Origin: Liolophura sinensis
Lineage: Eukaryota; Mollusca; Polyplacophora; Chitonida; Chitonidae
Length of the DNA stretch: 64,000 bases
NCBI RefSeq assembly: GCF_032854445.1
Contig: NC_088295.1
Coordinates: 61,857,249 to 61,921,248, forward strand
Direction: 5' to 3'
Part shown: one piece after another, positions 25,343-39,200 of the stretch
Layout: each line of letters starts with the position of its first letter
Numbering within the stretch: position 1 is the first letter of the stretch
Program-made: the position numbers and the translations under genes
Notes under the pieces: model-generated
Database searches by the model: none
Told to the model about the DNA's origin: nothing
What the model saw: only the letters and a program-made list of their open reading frames with translations

Positions 25343-26084
25343 CTGCTATTCTATTCCGGATCGGTCACTCGGTCGAATAAGGAACACACGTGCAGGAAAC
25401 TCCAAAGAGATTCTCCACACGAATCCGTCCAAGCTGTTTTTGTTGTTAGAAAATGGAATTATGCAGATTTCTTTGTTGGCAAATGCATACATATGTATAC
25501 GTTGACTTTTAAGTCTTCCAGTTATTGTTTTTTTCGGCGTGAAGAAGGACCGGACAATATAAACTGAAAATAAATTTGTTTCTATGTTTTTTTTTTAAGG
25601 AAAATAATTACCGGAAAAAGAAAATAAAGTTGTGTGTTATATCTTAATAAACGGTATGGAAGTGGAGTTGTGAAACCTATAATTAAGTTTTTTTAAACGT
25701 AATTATGTATATAAACAGGTTCATGTTTTTAATTACTTAATTACGTTTATAAACATGTTATATTGACATGGAAGGAAGGCCTTGAAGTTTGCTTTCGTGT
25801 TGAATATAAATATTGATTTCTCTACAACGAAATATGCACCACCAGTTTTTTTTATCACCTAAAACATCTGAGTAACACAGAGTGATTTAATTAGGATTTA
25901 CCAAATTGGTTAGGGATAACCAAAAGAAATAAAAAAAGAAAAAAAAGAAAATAGCTATAAGAATATTGCTAATAAGCTGTTTTTTACAGGTAAATACAGC
26001 TAATTATGTATCCGTGTCTGTGCATTATACTGTTTTAAATATACGCCGTAATTAATTAAGATTTTCAAAATAATTTATTATTTT
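25343..26084. other. Intergenic or upstream flank of the possible 25-kb exon
   Basis: AT-rich, no feature recognised beyond short A/T runs. Confidence 0.25.
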
Positions 26085-26380
26085 ATTTATTATTATTTAT
26101 TATTATTATTTTAAGGTAACACTCAGTAATTTACACTAATGCCAAGGCGGTCGTATTTAATGCTGAAGGCAACTGGTAATAAACCACCGACCTTTGACTA
26201 GAAAGTTTATGTGAAATCACCAAATGGGGCTCCCTTAACCAATGTTTGAAACCATGCAAGGCCCGTGAACAATGGAAGCATGCAAGGCCCGTGATCATTG
26301 CAAGGCCCGTGAACAATTTCTTGACTGGGAATGGGATTGATCCCATGTCTTTAGATAATCCGTATATCCGCTTTCGCAAT
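26085..26380 (-). mobile_element. Degenerate SINE (family B/F related)
   Basis: ATT-rich tail, AAGGTAACACTCAGTAATTT, AAACCACCGACCTTTGACTA, and a B-box-like GGGATTGATCCCATG at the far side. A short internal CAAGGCCCGTGA triplication lies at about 26254-26314. Confidence 0.5.
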
Positions 26381-29300
26381 TAAACTGAAATAAAGTTTAA
26401 TTGTATAATACACAGATTACGGCCCGATTTTCAGCACCCTTGAATTAGGAGTAAAACACTCATTAAATAAATAACTATTGATATTACATCACAAACACGT
26501 AAAAACAAGTGTATTGCATATGGCGATAACAACTTGTGCGCAGTTATACGCTAATAACAAGACTGTCTGCTGTGTATATGCGCGTGTATGTCTAAAATAC
26601 TTCGAGTATAGTGCAAGCGTTTAACTGAGCTAGGGGAGTAGGCAGAACATCTTGTTCTGTTCTGGCAGCATGCACAGTTTATAAGAGGTGAGATGTGTTT
26701 TTACTGTCACTAAATTTTATAGAAATACATAATACTCAATCATCTTGAACTTTCGTCGTGACACTCGCTGGCTTATTAGACAAAAGGGTTATACTTTCGC
26801 AGCAGCAGATTGGTCCCTGACAATGCCATAAAACTGGTTCGATTGTGACTTTATGTCAGGAGATTTGTCACGTACCTGGAGGAGGGTGGTTGTTTGCCCA
26901 GGGCACCCAGCTAAATTCTACGCTCGTAAAACTGGGTGTCGTCGTTTATAGTTGAAACGTAAAAAGCAATCAAATTTTGGGTGTAACAATACCCTTAGTG
27001 GTCGAAATACGACACATTTCCCTTTTGTATAACGGTTTGTAGAAGTATATAAAAAAATTGTTGTTAATCTACAATGTACATAAGACCCATGCCTTATCCA
27101 TCAGGCTAGGTCAGTCAAAGTGACCAGCTTATATGAGGAAAGGAGCATGGAACAAGATGACAGTATTTTTACTTCAGGGATGCCAGATAGGACCTTTTAA
27201 ATATTAACGCATGCGTGTATTTATACGCTTATAGTAGTTACATAATAAAATGTTTAAAGATTTATCGCAGTCTATTTTAAACAGGTGCAGAAAATGGAAA
27301 ATGCTCAGAGAAAGAACCACGTGTTTGAGTATATAAATACACATAATACTTATATTAGTAAAAAAATAGAATGAGCGCATGAAAAATAAACTGCGCGCAC
27401 AGTAAACTTTTCTTTGAAACGCGGAGACAACACGTGTTCCCCATTTACTATAATGGTTTTAAAAACACTATATTGCAAAATAGGGTTTACACATAAATGC
27501 ACTAAATACACGTTTGTATACGATTACATGTATGACCAACGTCACTATACCGAATATAGGGTCGGTTCTAGGCGATGTGCAACGTACAGGAAAAAATATA
27601 TGACGATATAAAATGTCATGCATTTGAACAGATTGATTACAGTTTTATTTTTATTGCATATATCTTTTTTCATATCACAACACAATTGATAAATTCGAAG
27701 ATGAAAAAGGAGCAAACAGTGTATAAGTTAGGGGAATGGTACAAAAATAACGCCTAATCCATCAAACCATCCAATAGCCATTAGTGATCGGGGACAAATT
27801 AAACACCTATCAATCAATCACACACAGACAACTGTTAGCTAGTAAAAAAGAACATCTGCATGGATTCGTGGAAGTATATAGGGTTGACTTCCACCCTATA
27901 TAAATCTATTTATTAGACTGTGTGTTCATCTCGCTGATTTCTTTTCTCATCAGCTGTAAGATAATAGGGAAGGGGCACTGAAGGCGCCACAAACGGTCGC
28001 ACCCAGTAGGCTGCCTATACCCGATGCATTTCTCATGCATATATACTCAGAGCTGTAAGTGAACCAGACGTACTGTTAATGTAGTCGCTTAGAAACAATG
28101 GTAAACACTGTTAACATCATTCACAATATCCGTAATGTTTTCATATTTGCGTTATACGAGTTGTTACATTCAACTATTTTCGGTCATGCTCTTCGGATAT
28201 GCTGAAGAAAAGTTATAACTGAATTGACAAAAGTTCGGATATGTATACTTTTGGGTGTTTCAACTACACACACAATCTTAAATAGATCGCACATATTTAC
28301 TATATATACAAAAATATTAATTGCACTCAAAGAAGAAAAACAAGTAATCCCTTGGTTGTCCGTGTTTATGACAACACACACATGCATGTACGTGCAAGGG
28401 TGTAAAAAACACATAATTATAACGATGAAGAAAGTAACGTTTATTTGTTTAATTTGATTTATCTAGTTTTAGATGACAATATTTTTTACAGCCATAAATT
28501 AAGATTTATGTCTGGATATCCGTGGAATTGGCAGAGCGGAGTTCTAACGCGTATTTCTCATAGTTCCGACATCACTGATGGACAATTTGTGAAAATTCTT
28601 CCTCTAAAGATTTAATTAAGTTTTATCATAAATCGCGATCTTTCATTTGACCACTGACCAGCTATTGTTTGGGGCGAATTTCGTACTTTTCTCCGGATTG
28701 TCTGGGAAAATTGTTTTATAATTTATTCCAGAACGGAACAGAGGAATAATTTACAGAGGAGACGTTTTCAATAGGTTGTCTTGTTAAGGATTCTTTCACC
28801 GGCTTCGATCAAGGAGCGATGGCCCGTGACAAGACTGTCTGCCCGGCAGATCGCATCGCTCGCTCGGATACATGGACAGTTAGGCATAACGATCCTATAT
28901 AGGTACACTTTACATCTGACCACCGAACATCTATGTACAACTGCGTGTGATGGACGGGCGATATTGGACTGACTTTTACTTGTTAATGAAAACACTCTCT
29001 ATGGTCTTATCTCCCACTTGGTCAGCTATTTTCTTTAATTATGGCCCCAAGTGAAAAGATTAAATAAATAAAAAAGAGTCATCCCTTTTTAAGCAAGCCA
29101 CATAAGTTTGTTTCCGTTATAGATCGTAGACAAGTTTTACACATCGGTGACCATCGGTCACTCGGCGTACGTCAATTATAAACCATTTAGTTATCATATA
29201 TGAAAGTTTGGATATGTGATAAATGTCAAAACACTTACTAGCCTATTGGATGACGAGACAATTAACTCCCTGTCAAATCGCACAAAAACGTCTGTGCGTC

Positions 29301-30519
29301 TATGACCCTAGAACCTATATCAATTAATGACTCTTATAAAATGGGTAAAGGAGAAGCTTCCCCTTTTTAATGGTTAGAGGCGATCATTATACTAGACAAA
29401 GTGTTGAGATGAATTTGACTGATTGTCGCTTGGTTTACAACTAGTACAGAGATCTAAATTAGAATTACCATTTATCTGTTGATACAATTCCATTTTGTAG
29501 GGCCTATCAATTTAGCTTTATCACAGGCAATGTATTAGTTCAGTATTAAGTATCAAAGTTAAAATATTATGAAAATAGTTTACCCACAGACGTACATAAA
29601 TGCAAGTCATTTTGTTTCTGCTTAATTCCTTTTTATGAATCTGTATACCGTTTTCATTTTTGACAAATATTTGAAAAATAGCTTTGTGATTTACGCAAGT
29701 ATACATACATACACACACCTGTTCAGCATAAACGTATCTTTTATCGATACACATACAAACTATTCGTTTAATTGAAATTGCCCTGAAATGCCAATATTAA
29801 TTGGTACAGAAACTATATCGCTGTCCACTTCGTTATTTCGTATTGCTTCCTCATTCTTAAAGTTGTCCAGAATCAAACTATACAAACATGCTATAAAATT
29901 TCGGGGAAATTCTCGTAAAGCTTTTGCACACAACATACGAAAAGGTGTATTCCCACAATTTGTCAGAGTACGCCTTGTATAGGTTATACGTGTATATGTC
30001 CAGTGCATACATGCAGGCTTGACAAAAGCCTCAAGGATTGTTTTTAGTGTTCTTAATTTGCTACAATGATACTGCTTTAAAAAGACGATTCGGTCATATT
30101 TAGTGGTACGCATGTCAACGATATCAGCAGGTATGGTACAAAGACCCTTTCATCGGACTTCCGCCCAGTTTAGTAGTTCGCATGCAGTTTCATGTGTTAA
30201 ACTTTCCCATTTCAATGTCTGCCGTATAAATAAAACCCAGTATCTTTCGCTTTTACATAATAGAACTATACATAGGAGTGCTTCCACATCAGCAGTGTTT
30301 TAATCATTACATTGCCAAGTATGCATGCGTGCACCGCATTACTTAACCTCATCTGACACGAAACCTGTCATCTTCAGGCAAATATATTGTTTTACTTGAA
30401 TAATTTATATTTACAACATGAATGGCTATACTGTGACGACGAAAGTACATGTACTTTTACTCACTTGAAAATGATTTATGTGCCTGGCCATTATATCTCA
30501 TATGGCATACTGAGCAAGA
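26381..30519. other. Intergenic, no supported gene
   Basis: Low-complexity AT-rich DNA. A 117-codon minus-strand frame at 29760-30113 has no recognised domain. Overlapping frames at 28768-28995 occupy a slightly GC-richer patch. Nothing else seen. Confidence 0.3.
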
Positions 30520-30524
30520 TAACA

Positions 30525-31400
30525 AACTAAGCGTCAGCTGACAAAGGTAACACACTGAGCGTCAGTTGACCAAGGTAACACTGAGCGTTCACTGAAAGAG
30601 ATGACACATAGCGTCAGCTGACCAAAATGTCACATAACGTCAAATGACCAAGATAACACACTGAACGTCAGTTGATCAAGATAACACACTGAGCGTCAGT
30701 TGACCAACGTAAAACACTGAGCATCAACCGAACAAGATGCCACATAACGTCAACTGATCAAGGTAACACACTGAGCGTCAACAGACCAAGATAAAATACT
30801 GAGCGTCAACAGACCAAGATAAAACAGAGCGTCAGTCAGCCAAGTTAACACATTGAGCGTCAACTGACCAAGGTAACACAACGAGAGTCAACTGACCGAG
30901 TTAAAACACTGAGCGTCAGTTGATGAAGGTAACACATTTGGCGTCAACTGACGAAGATAAAACACTGAGCGTTAACTGAGCAAGTGACACACTGAGCGTC
31001 AGTCAACTAAGTTTACACACTTAGGGTCAACTGACCAGGGTAACACACTGAGTGTCGGTTAAACCACATAACCCACTGAACGTCAAGAGACCACAGTAAA
31101 ACACTGAGCTTCAAATGACCAAGGTAACACACTGGATGTCAACTGACCAAAGTAAAAGAAAGAGCGTCAACTGATCAAGATAGCACACTGAGCGTCAGTT
31201 AACCCAGGTAACACGATGAGCTCAACTTGACAAGATATCGCACTGACTGTCAGTTGACCAAGGTATCGCGTTGAGCGTCAACTGGACAAAATAACACATT
31301 GAACGTCAGCAGACGAAAGTAACACACTGACAGTTAAATGACCAAGATAACACACTGAGCATCAACTGACCAGGATTACGCACTGAGCGCTAATTGTTAC
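30525..31400. repeat. 28-bp minisatellite, about 30 degenerate units
   Basis: Consensus AACACACTGAGCGTCAACTG followed by ACCAAGGT. Every unit carries a near-palindromic GTCA(AC/GT/GC)TGAC core with a CANNTG word. Units are mutated but phase is largely kept at 28 bp. Confidence 0.92.
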
Positions 31401-33299
31401 CCTGTAACACTTGTTCCTGCGATGTTTTTTTCTCGAATAGCAGGACGAAATATTACCCAACACACAACCGGAAGTTTGCTAACATTGAAATAGGAAATAA
31501 ATGTATCTGCATCCAGTGGTGTAAGATATATTTATATCTCGAATCTTCTGACTTATACGAATGGGGTAAACAGGAATACTCCGTGTACATTTGCCAAGTT
31601 ACTGACAAACTTTCACACTTATGACAAATATAGGCCGGCACGTGTTACTGGTACATGTACAAGGGAGCTGGTCTGTAAAAAAAATGAAGCCTTCAGAAAC
31701 GGCACCCTTTGTCGTCACCAGGCCCAACGAACAATGACAGCAAGTCCAAGACATCCAGTTGAGTCCTGCTAATATTGAACTTCATCTGGTTGTTTTTGAA
31801 TACGGCATCAGCTTTTTCGTATACAGTTTGTATCAAGCGGAGCCATATATTATAGAGTGTCGAGGTTTGGTGTCGAGGTTTCTTCTACCCATGAATTTGA
31901 TGGCCGAACTCAAGAATTTTTCACTGACAGGAGTGAAAATGAGGTTTGGCGAAATCACGCTCTGGACAGAGTTTTGGAGGTAAGGGGACTGTATCCACGT
32001 GTTAGTCACATTATTCTGAAGAAAAGGCGCTTCCAGACACGGGATTTCGCATTTCAATGAAATATATCACGTACAGTGTATGGCTATTCAGATATGTTTC
32101 GCGAAGGCTATTCAGCGTGAAGTGCCTCTAATATCTCTACCGGACTACCCAGAACAAACTTTATCTTTGCCACCTATCTAATAAATCTACGGACTTAAAT
32201 TTTTTGGAGCCAGAAAAAAAAAAAGAAGAAAACAAGTCAATACATTTTTGTCTGAAAAAACAAAAACAAATAAAGTGCCTTTGTAAGAATTTTCCCCGTA
32301 TGAAGCTGTCTAGCCGCAGCTGCTTCGGTCCCAGATGATTGACACTGGCTCGATTTCAACTCTTGCCGATTTCGTAATTTGGCAATAAGCGAGTAGATTT
32401 GTCAAGTAACTGGAAAAAGGAGGTAGTTTACTCCGATTTCCTCCACAAATAAACCTAATCGCCTACACACAAAGTGAATTATTCTTGAGTGCGACATTAA
32501 ACGATTATCAAATAAATCACAAGCCTATACCTGTACTAACCGAGAATTCCCCATCACTAGACGCTGACTACAAAGACAAAAGATGCTTTGTACACAAGAA
32601 ACAATTCACAACACATGCGGAAAACTGTTTTGCGGCGGTTTGAAGTTACGACATTCGGTGTAATCGCCACTGTTCTAGCATATCCAATACCCAACTGCTG
32701 TGTTTTATGCGAGGCATGAAAGCACGCCAAAACACTGACAAGTTTGTCTAACGCAACATGCATCAACAACAACAACAAAAAAACCCATAAAAAAGACAGC
32801 CCAATTAATCAACAGATGACATTATAAAAAAAAAAAAAACTTCCAAAAAAACAAAAACAACAACTTACACTCAATTTTCAAAGCTTCAATTAGCAATGAT
32901 TTCAATCTTTCCCGTCACGCGCATGTTTGTCTACATTGGTTAGAAGTAAGTTATATAATAAACCTCTAGCCTGAAGATAAAGAGATAGTCCTACATGTAA
33001 GTCAGCATGAAGTTGGTATGACGAGAGCTAAAGTGAAAACTGCATTACACAACATATACAGTAGCTTCGTTAAAACAACAGTACTGGACCAAATACAGGC
33101 TCTAATTTATTACACATATTTTCATGAAAGGAAAGCCCCGCAAAAAAACTTGCTTACTTGATTTTGATTACATACCCTCATATCCTATACGAGGGCAGTG
33201 GCATTTACTGATATGGGAAACCTGAGAGTCAGAAACTGGACAAACCTCAGGATACACAGAGCTACATAGAGCTGCAGGGAGACCAGTGAGAGTTCCATT
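31401..33299. other. Intergenic with decayed repeats
   Basis: A family B fragment at about 31590-31760 and a TTCTTGAGTGCGACATTAAA tail at about 32482-32501. A-rich runs near 32215 and 32826. No gene seen. Confidence 0.35.
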
Positions 33300-35259
33300 C
33301 ACAGTCATAAATACCTGCTGACACCAGCTAAAACAGTAAAGGTGTGTATATAATTGAATATAGTTGTCAGGTCTGCATTTAAACTATTGAATATATTTGT
33401 CATTTTATACACTGTAATTGTCTCAGTACAAAAGTACTTACAGAAAACTTACATTTATTTTCACTATAATACAAAAATAAATGACTTCAAACTCAAAAAC
33501 AAAATACCCATGAAGAAATTATATAGTATATATAAGTAAATAAACACTCTATCCAGTTTTCAAATATACTTGAAAGATAATCCACTAATATGTGTACACA
33601 TCACTAAGCATGGAAGAAAATTTCATAAAAGGAACACAAATCTTGGTGGAAAAGTGTGGAAATATAAATGCTGTACATCCCTGAAAAATAGTATTAAAGC
33701 TCTTAAAGGATGATAACAAAAATATATATGGGACAATTCAATTCTTAGGATATTTACAAACAGCTGTAAAACATAGGTCATGGACAAAAAAGCATGCATG
33801 GCTCAAGGCAATCACTAACAAGCCGTATCACAATTTCATTAACGACATTATCGGATGACTTTGTATACCTTAGGACATCTGGTAGTCTCAGTAATTAAGC
33901 ATACAAGAGTATTAAGGGTGGGGAGGGGACATAACAGGCCGGTTAACACAGGTCAAATCAAAGCCAACCCAACTATAGTTCTGTTGTGACAAATTATTCA
34001 TATTAGTCTTTTGCAATTGGGATCAAATTAATTATTGTAAATTTTTTGTTTTTATACATCTGACTATATTTATAAGGTATTGGTCAATGACAGGAGCTAT
34101 TCATGTGGCACAGTCTTAACTGGTCGGTAATTAACAAGTTGTTGTTTTGAAAATATCTAACTGACATATTTTGCAACACTAAGCTAAATAAGATCAGCAA
34201 AAGATCTCACTAAATCAAGTATTGTTGGCTAATATTGTTAGTGCGCAAATGCTGAACTATGAGACAGTCTTCCACATAAAAATGTACTGATGAAAAATAC
34301 AGCATCCCAAGGGTGGGGTTGAGGGGAGGGGGAGATGATAGCAAATGAACTTAAACAAGGCTTGTGAGAATCTCAATTACAATAACATTGAACATTAAGA
34401 TTAATTCAACACATGCCTGCTACCTTACAAATTACTCTCCTTCAGTGTGTTAACTAAATAAACCTTGTTCGGTGAACTTTATCAAATCCCTGAAATTTCA
34501 TTTCCTCAGCAAAAGTCCTCTAGTGTTCTGATTATCAGATTTAAATCAAACTTTAGGTGAACTACACAAAACTAAAGACCGCACCCCTCACCCCCCACCC
34601 CCACACAACCTAACCATTTTGTCTTACTTCATAATGGTCAGTTAAAAATATAAACACAAGGTTCCATATATGTTAATTATGTGAAGTTTTCAGGTGAAAC
34701 TCTACAACAAAACAGTACACACCATTCCATCCCAGCCATTTGCTTTATAACATACTGTTACCTCTGTTTAAGATTTCTACATTTAACTTCTCAAGTCAAA
34801 ATAATCAAACCACCATTCCTATAAGTTGAGATATATTAGATACTTCAATTTCCTGACAAAAGATTTATGACACTATGGTGCGTAGTTTTAACGCCATCTT
34901 GAATTTTCTTCCATGGTTACTTTAAATGCATCGTAAACGCTCACTTTTGTGCAACAGTCCAAGGTGTACTTTCACAAGAATTAAAATTTAATTACGTTTT
35001 TGGACCGATTCAACACTCTGCACTAGTATCGGAAAAATTATAACAAATGTGAACGCTGAAAGTCAACGGTACATGTGAACCGACCAATCAGTGATCTGAA
35101 TGGCATCAGTGCTTTACACTGCTAGTACAAGTAAGCTACATAACAAAAAAAAGAAATTTCTCCCCTTTTTAACAGTAAGCTTCAGCTGCCTCAAGAACCA
35201 GGATACCGTCAACCGTCTGTATGATTGGCCCCAACTGCATATCCCAATCATTACACCCA
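33300..35259 (-). other. Probable 3' UTR and downstream flank of the convertase
   Basis: AT-rich, free of recognisable repeats, and directly downstream of the convertase stop. Candidate minus-strand AATAAA signals exist (for example 33454-33459), but the polyadenylation site cannot be chosen from sequence alone. The stretch also holds a C-rich run near 34590. Confidence 0.3.
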
Positions 35260-36232
35260 TTATTCCCAGTCTTTTATTAGCTGTTGTATCCTGTCCATTG
35301 CTTCCCGGAGACTATCTTTATGTTCCACAGGTTGACTTTTCTTGCGCACTTTCATTGGGAGAACAAGTCTTTTCAAATCGGACTCCTCAGTATTATCAGA
35401 TTTTTTCTTTAGTTTCAAATTTGTTCCCTTAGAGTTAAATGAATCTCTGATGTTCTGTAACAGTGAGTCAATTCTTTTGCTGATGTCAGCGAGCAGATTT
35501 GGGTACTCCTTCGAAATGCATTCCAGAGGAGACTTCTTTCGGTCTTCTTTCTCCTCTACAGCCTTCTTGTTCAGGACGGACTCTAGCATCCGCTTCAGAT
35601 GATTCTTTGTTGTCTTCCCCTTCTTCTTCTGAAAAGCGTCCAGCAAATCTGACAGTGTTTTTATTTCCTCTGGACTGAGGCTCACATCGGTGTCTAGCTT
35701 GGTGTCTGGTTTGGTGTCCATATGGAGAGCGCCGTGTTTCTCCACTGTACCATCATCAAACTGTCTTACGCTGACCGTCAACGACTGCTCCCTTTCCCTA
35801 GACATAATAAGATCTACCTCTGTCTTGTCGGGAATGTAAGACTTTTTCTGAACTCTCCTACGCTGGGAGTAATTCTGGTCATCATGACCATGTAATATGA
35901 GGCCCCAGTGTTCCATCAGACCTTCATTCACTCTCCCACTGTTCCCGCCACGATCCCGTACCATCAAGGTCCATGTACCCCTGGGGTCCTCCCCCCACAT
36001 CTGGACTGTGGTGAAAATGAATTCTATACCCTCTGTGCTGTTGTCTGCGGGTCTCGGGGACAGCATCTCTGATCTCGTCCCCTGGGGAGACTGCAGGAAT
36101 ATCTGACAGTCCCCGCGATAGGTCAGATTCAGTTTGACAGTAACCTGTACATGTTCCAGGGAATTAACATACTGATCATCTTCTCCAGTGCAGGCATCTG
36201 TCTCAAGGGTCAAAGTCAAGTTACCCCACTCT
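35260..36232 (-). CDS. Convertase coding exon 11: P domain and C-terminal tail
   Basis: 323 codons plus TAA. It encodes the P domain ([42 protein letters not shown]), a tail with several basic clusters ([17 protein letters not shown]) and the terminal helix [17 protein letters not shown]. The start at 36232 assumes the acceptor AATAATAG, which fits the strong exon 10 donor in phase. The stronger-looking TTTTCAG 8 bases earlier (exon start 36240) would give an immediate stop with that donor and needs a phase-0 donor instead. Confidence 0.88.
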
Positions 36233-39200
36233 CTATTATTCTGAAAACAAAAAGACCTACCATCACACTAAATCTGTGGATATGTATGAATGCAGTATTT
36301 ATTGTCAGAATAAAGATTATATCAAGTTTTTGGAAACTTATGAAATACATTGATATATGCACACTTCTGCAAAGCCTTCAAGCAGGCTCAGAGATTCATG
36401 GTATGTCAAAATTTGCCACCTACACTCTAGGTGCATAAAACAGAAGTGTTTCATATTGCATAAGCCTAAGAATTTTTTTGATGCAGCACATTAACAACAA
36501 CTCCTTGTATATTTGAAAGTAAAATGGCATACACTTGATAGGAGACTATTAAATATATGTAACAACTGCAAAAAGGTAGTTCTCCAAAATGATGATGTAT
36601 TAAGTGAATTTGACAGCTTCTTGTTATCCTCATGTGAGGTTGTTTACACTGTAAATCAGGAGGATGTCTGACTGCCACATAAAAGCACATTTGCTCAGTG
36701 GACTACTGCTATGCTCAACAAGTTTTCACAGCGACAAGTATGGTGGTTGGAAGTTTTCATAAGAGTCAACAAAATGGGGTGACAAGGCTAAACCACAGAC
36801 CTTTGGAAAGTTGCAGACAAACTTTTTCCCAAGAGTGACATACATGTATATACAAGTACACCACACTGGTGGAAGTCGAGTGGCCTACAACAAATGTCAC
36901 ACTGCACAAATGGCCAAGGGGTTGACAACGACCACTTACAGGCACCAAGTATCCCATGAATAGTGAGTGCTGGGGTAGTCAACAAATTCTCTGTTAAAAG
37001 CCACGACTGTACACGCTACACACTGTGTGCCGTAGGTTAATTGGTTGTAAGCCAATCACAGCTCTCCCCACAGCATCGTAAGTAAACACATAACAGCAAA
37101 CAGTCCAGAGTTTGGTGAGACTTAAACCTGGAGAGATTGCTGAGGTCACTTACTTATGTGTTCTCATTAAAATCTTCACCCACTGGTGAATGAAAAGGTG
37201 AACTAATGTGAACTTCTTCAGTGCCTATCCCTGGTGGAATGCGGGTTCCATAAAACCTTATGTGTACTTACTGGTTTATGCTTTGTACAGATGTCTTTAA
37301 TACATGTACAAATATGTCTGGCAGGGACATTGGCACAACTCTGGGCCAGCATCACCATTTGGCTACAGTCTGTAAGACTAAATGTGTACTTCCTGGTTTG
37401 CGTTTTGTAGAGGGCTCTCACAGATATGTCTGTGAGGGACATTGGTCCAAGTCTGGGCCAGCATCACCATTTGGTTACAGTCTGTAAGACTGAATGTGTA
37501 CTTTCTGGTTTACGTTTTGTAGAGGGGTCTTACAGATATGTCTGTGAGGGACACTGGTCCAACCCTGGGCCAGCATCACCATTTGGCTACAGTTTGTAAA
37601 ACTAAATGTGTACTTTCTGGTTTACGTTTTGTAGAGGGGTCTTACAAATATGTCTGTGAGGGACAATGGTCCAACTCTGGGCCAGCATCACCATTTGGCT
37701 ACAGTCTGTAAGACTAAATGTGTACTTCCTGGTTTACGTTTTGTAGAGGGCTCTCACAGATATGTCTTTGAGGGACACTGGTCCAAGTCTGGGCCAGCAT
37801 CACCATTTGGCTACAGTCTGTAAGACTAAATGTGTACTTACTGGTTTACGTTTTGTAGAGGGCTCTTACAGATATGTCTGTGAGGGACACTGGTCCAATT
37901 CTGGGCCAGCATCACCATTCGGCTACAGTCCAGGACCCCGAAGCCAAAGTTAGGGCTGACATGGAAACCTGCCCCATTCTGAATCCAGCTACCATCGTTG
38001 ATAGTGATGCGGGCAGAGTTGACAACAATGTGCTGCACATCACGCCATGTCAGATGGGGGCTGGAATTTGAAAGTGACAAACATAAAACACAACATAGCA
38101 AACCCTTCTGGCCATACCTTACATATAACAGCAAAACTTGTGCTTACCAACTAGAGGTTGTTCTGAGGATTTAGTTATTTACCTAAAACTTAGATGTATG
38201 CAAGACTGCTTCACATAGTGTAACAGAGGTGTTGCACACAAAACAAATCTGTGGATAAACAAATGTTTTGAGATCATCTAGTGAACAAAACCTTGCACTA
38301 AAAAGTAAACAAAAGAAATAGGCTCCAATAGATAGGTGCCTCGCCAACTGTGACAGGGAAAGGCAGACGAGGGGGAACAACTCTGTCTGTCACACCTGTA
38401 ATTCTGTAAAAGGCACTGTAGTACAAAACATGCCACGCACATCTCACAAAGAAGAATCATTTGCTGATGTGCTGACTTCACTCCTAGTGTGTCAGTAATA
38501 AACTAAGTAAACAAGCACACTAATAATGTGTTTCAACACACAAATATGATACCGGTTAGGATAAAATCAGTTTTCCAGTACATCCCAATCAACACAGGTT
38601 GTACAGAAGAGAACAACTGCGCTATTCTTCAACCTTATACAAGTATATGTATGGAAGATCTTACTTTGCCTGTAGAGCTAGCGCTATGCATCCAGCAGCC
38701 ATAGGAGCAGCGCTGGATGTGCCCTGAAATCCCAGGGTACACTCCTTGTGCAGGTCTGTGGTTACCTGGAAACAGACACAGGGAAAGCACATGAAATATG
38801 TATGTTCGTTGATGAACAGAAAAGACAATGGGATGACACAATGTGTTTCTGCAAACATCTATACAATCCCTAGGTTTGTTGACAAACAGAGCAATTAAAT
38901 TTATCAAAAATAATAATGGCCACTATGTGTAAAAAATACAAAAAAAGGAAAAAATACATATATATTTCAAGCATGTTGAAACATAGTCTGACTGCACACA
39001 GAGCTTGTTCACAAGATGATGTGCACTAGTGTTCATAAGGCAGTAATCCATTAAGTATCAGCTTGAGAAATTCTGTAAATTTCTCGTCGAATATCAAAAT
39101 CTGAATTTAATATCCTATATAATAAATCTCTCAATATGTGAATACTGGTTAACATTCACATTACACATAGGGGATATGCAGAAGCTAACAATAAAGGGAA

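Noticed and set aside
29760-30113. 117-codon minus-strand frame
   Set aside because: No recognisable domain, no splice signals matched to a neighbour, AT-rich codons; cannot be told from chance.
30525-31400. CRISPR-like regular repeat spacing
   Set aside because: Units are contiguous and degenerate with no unique spacers, in a eukaryotic genome; it is a minisatellite.
37218-37953. Plus- and minus-strand frames with repeated GQHHHLATV or MVMLAQ
   Set aside because: They are shadows or copies of the 112-bp array derived from exon 10, not separate genes.
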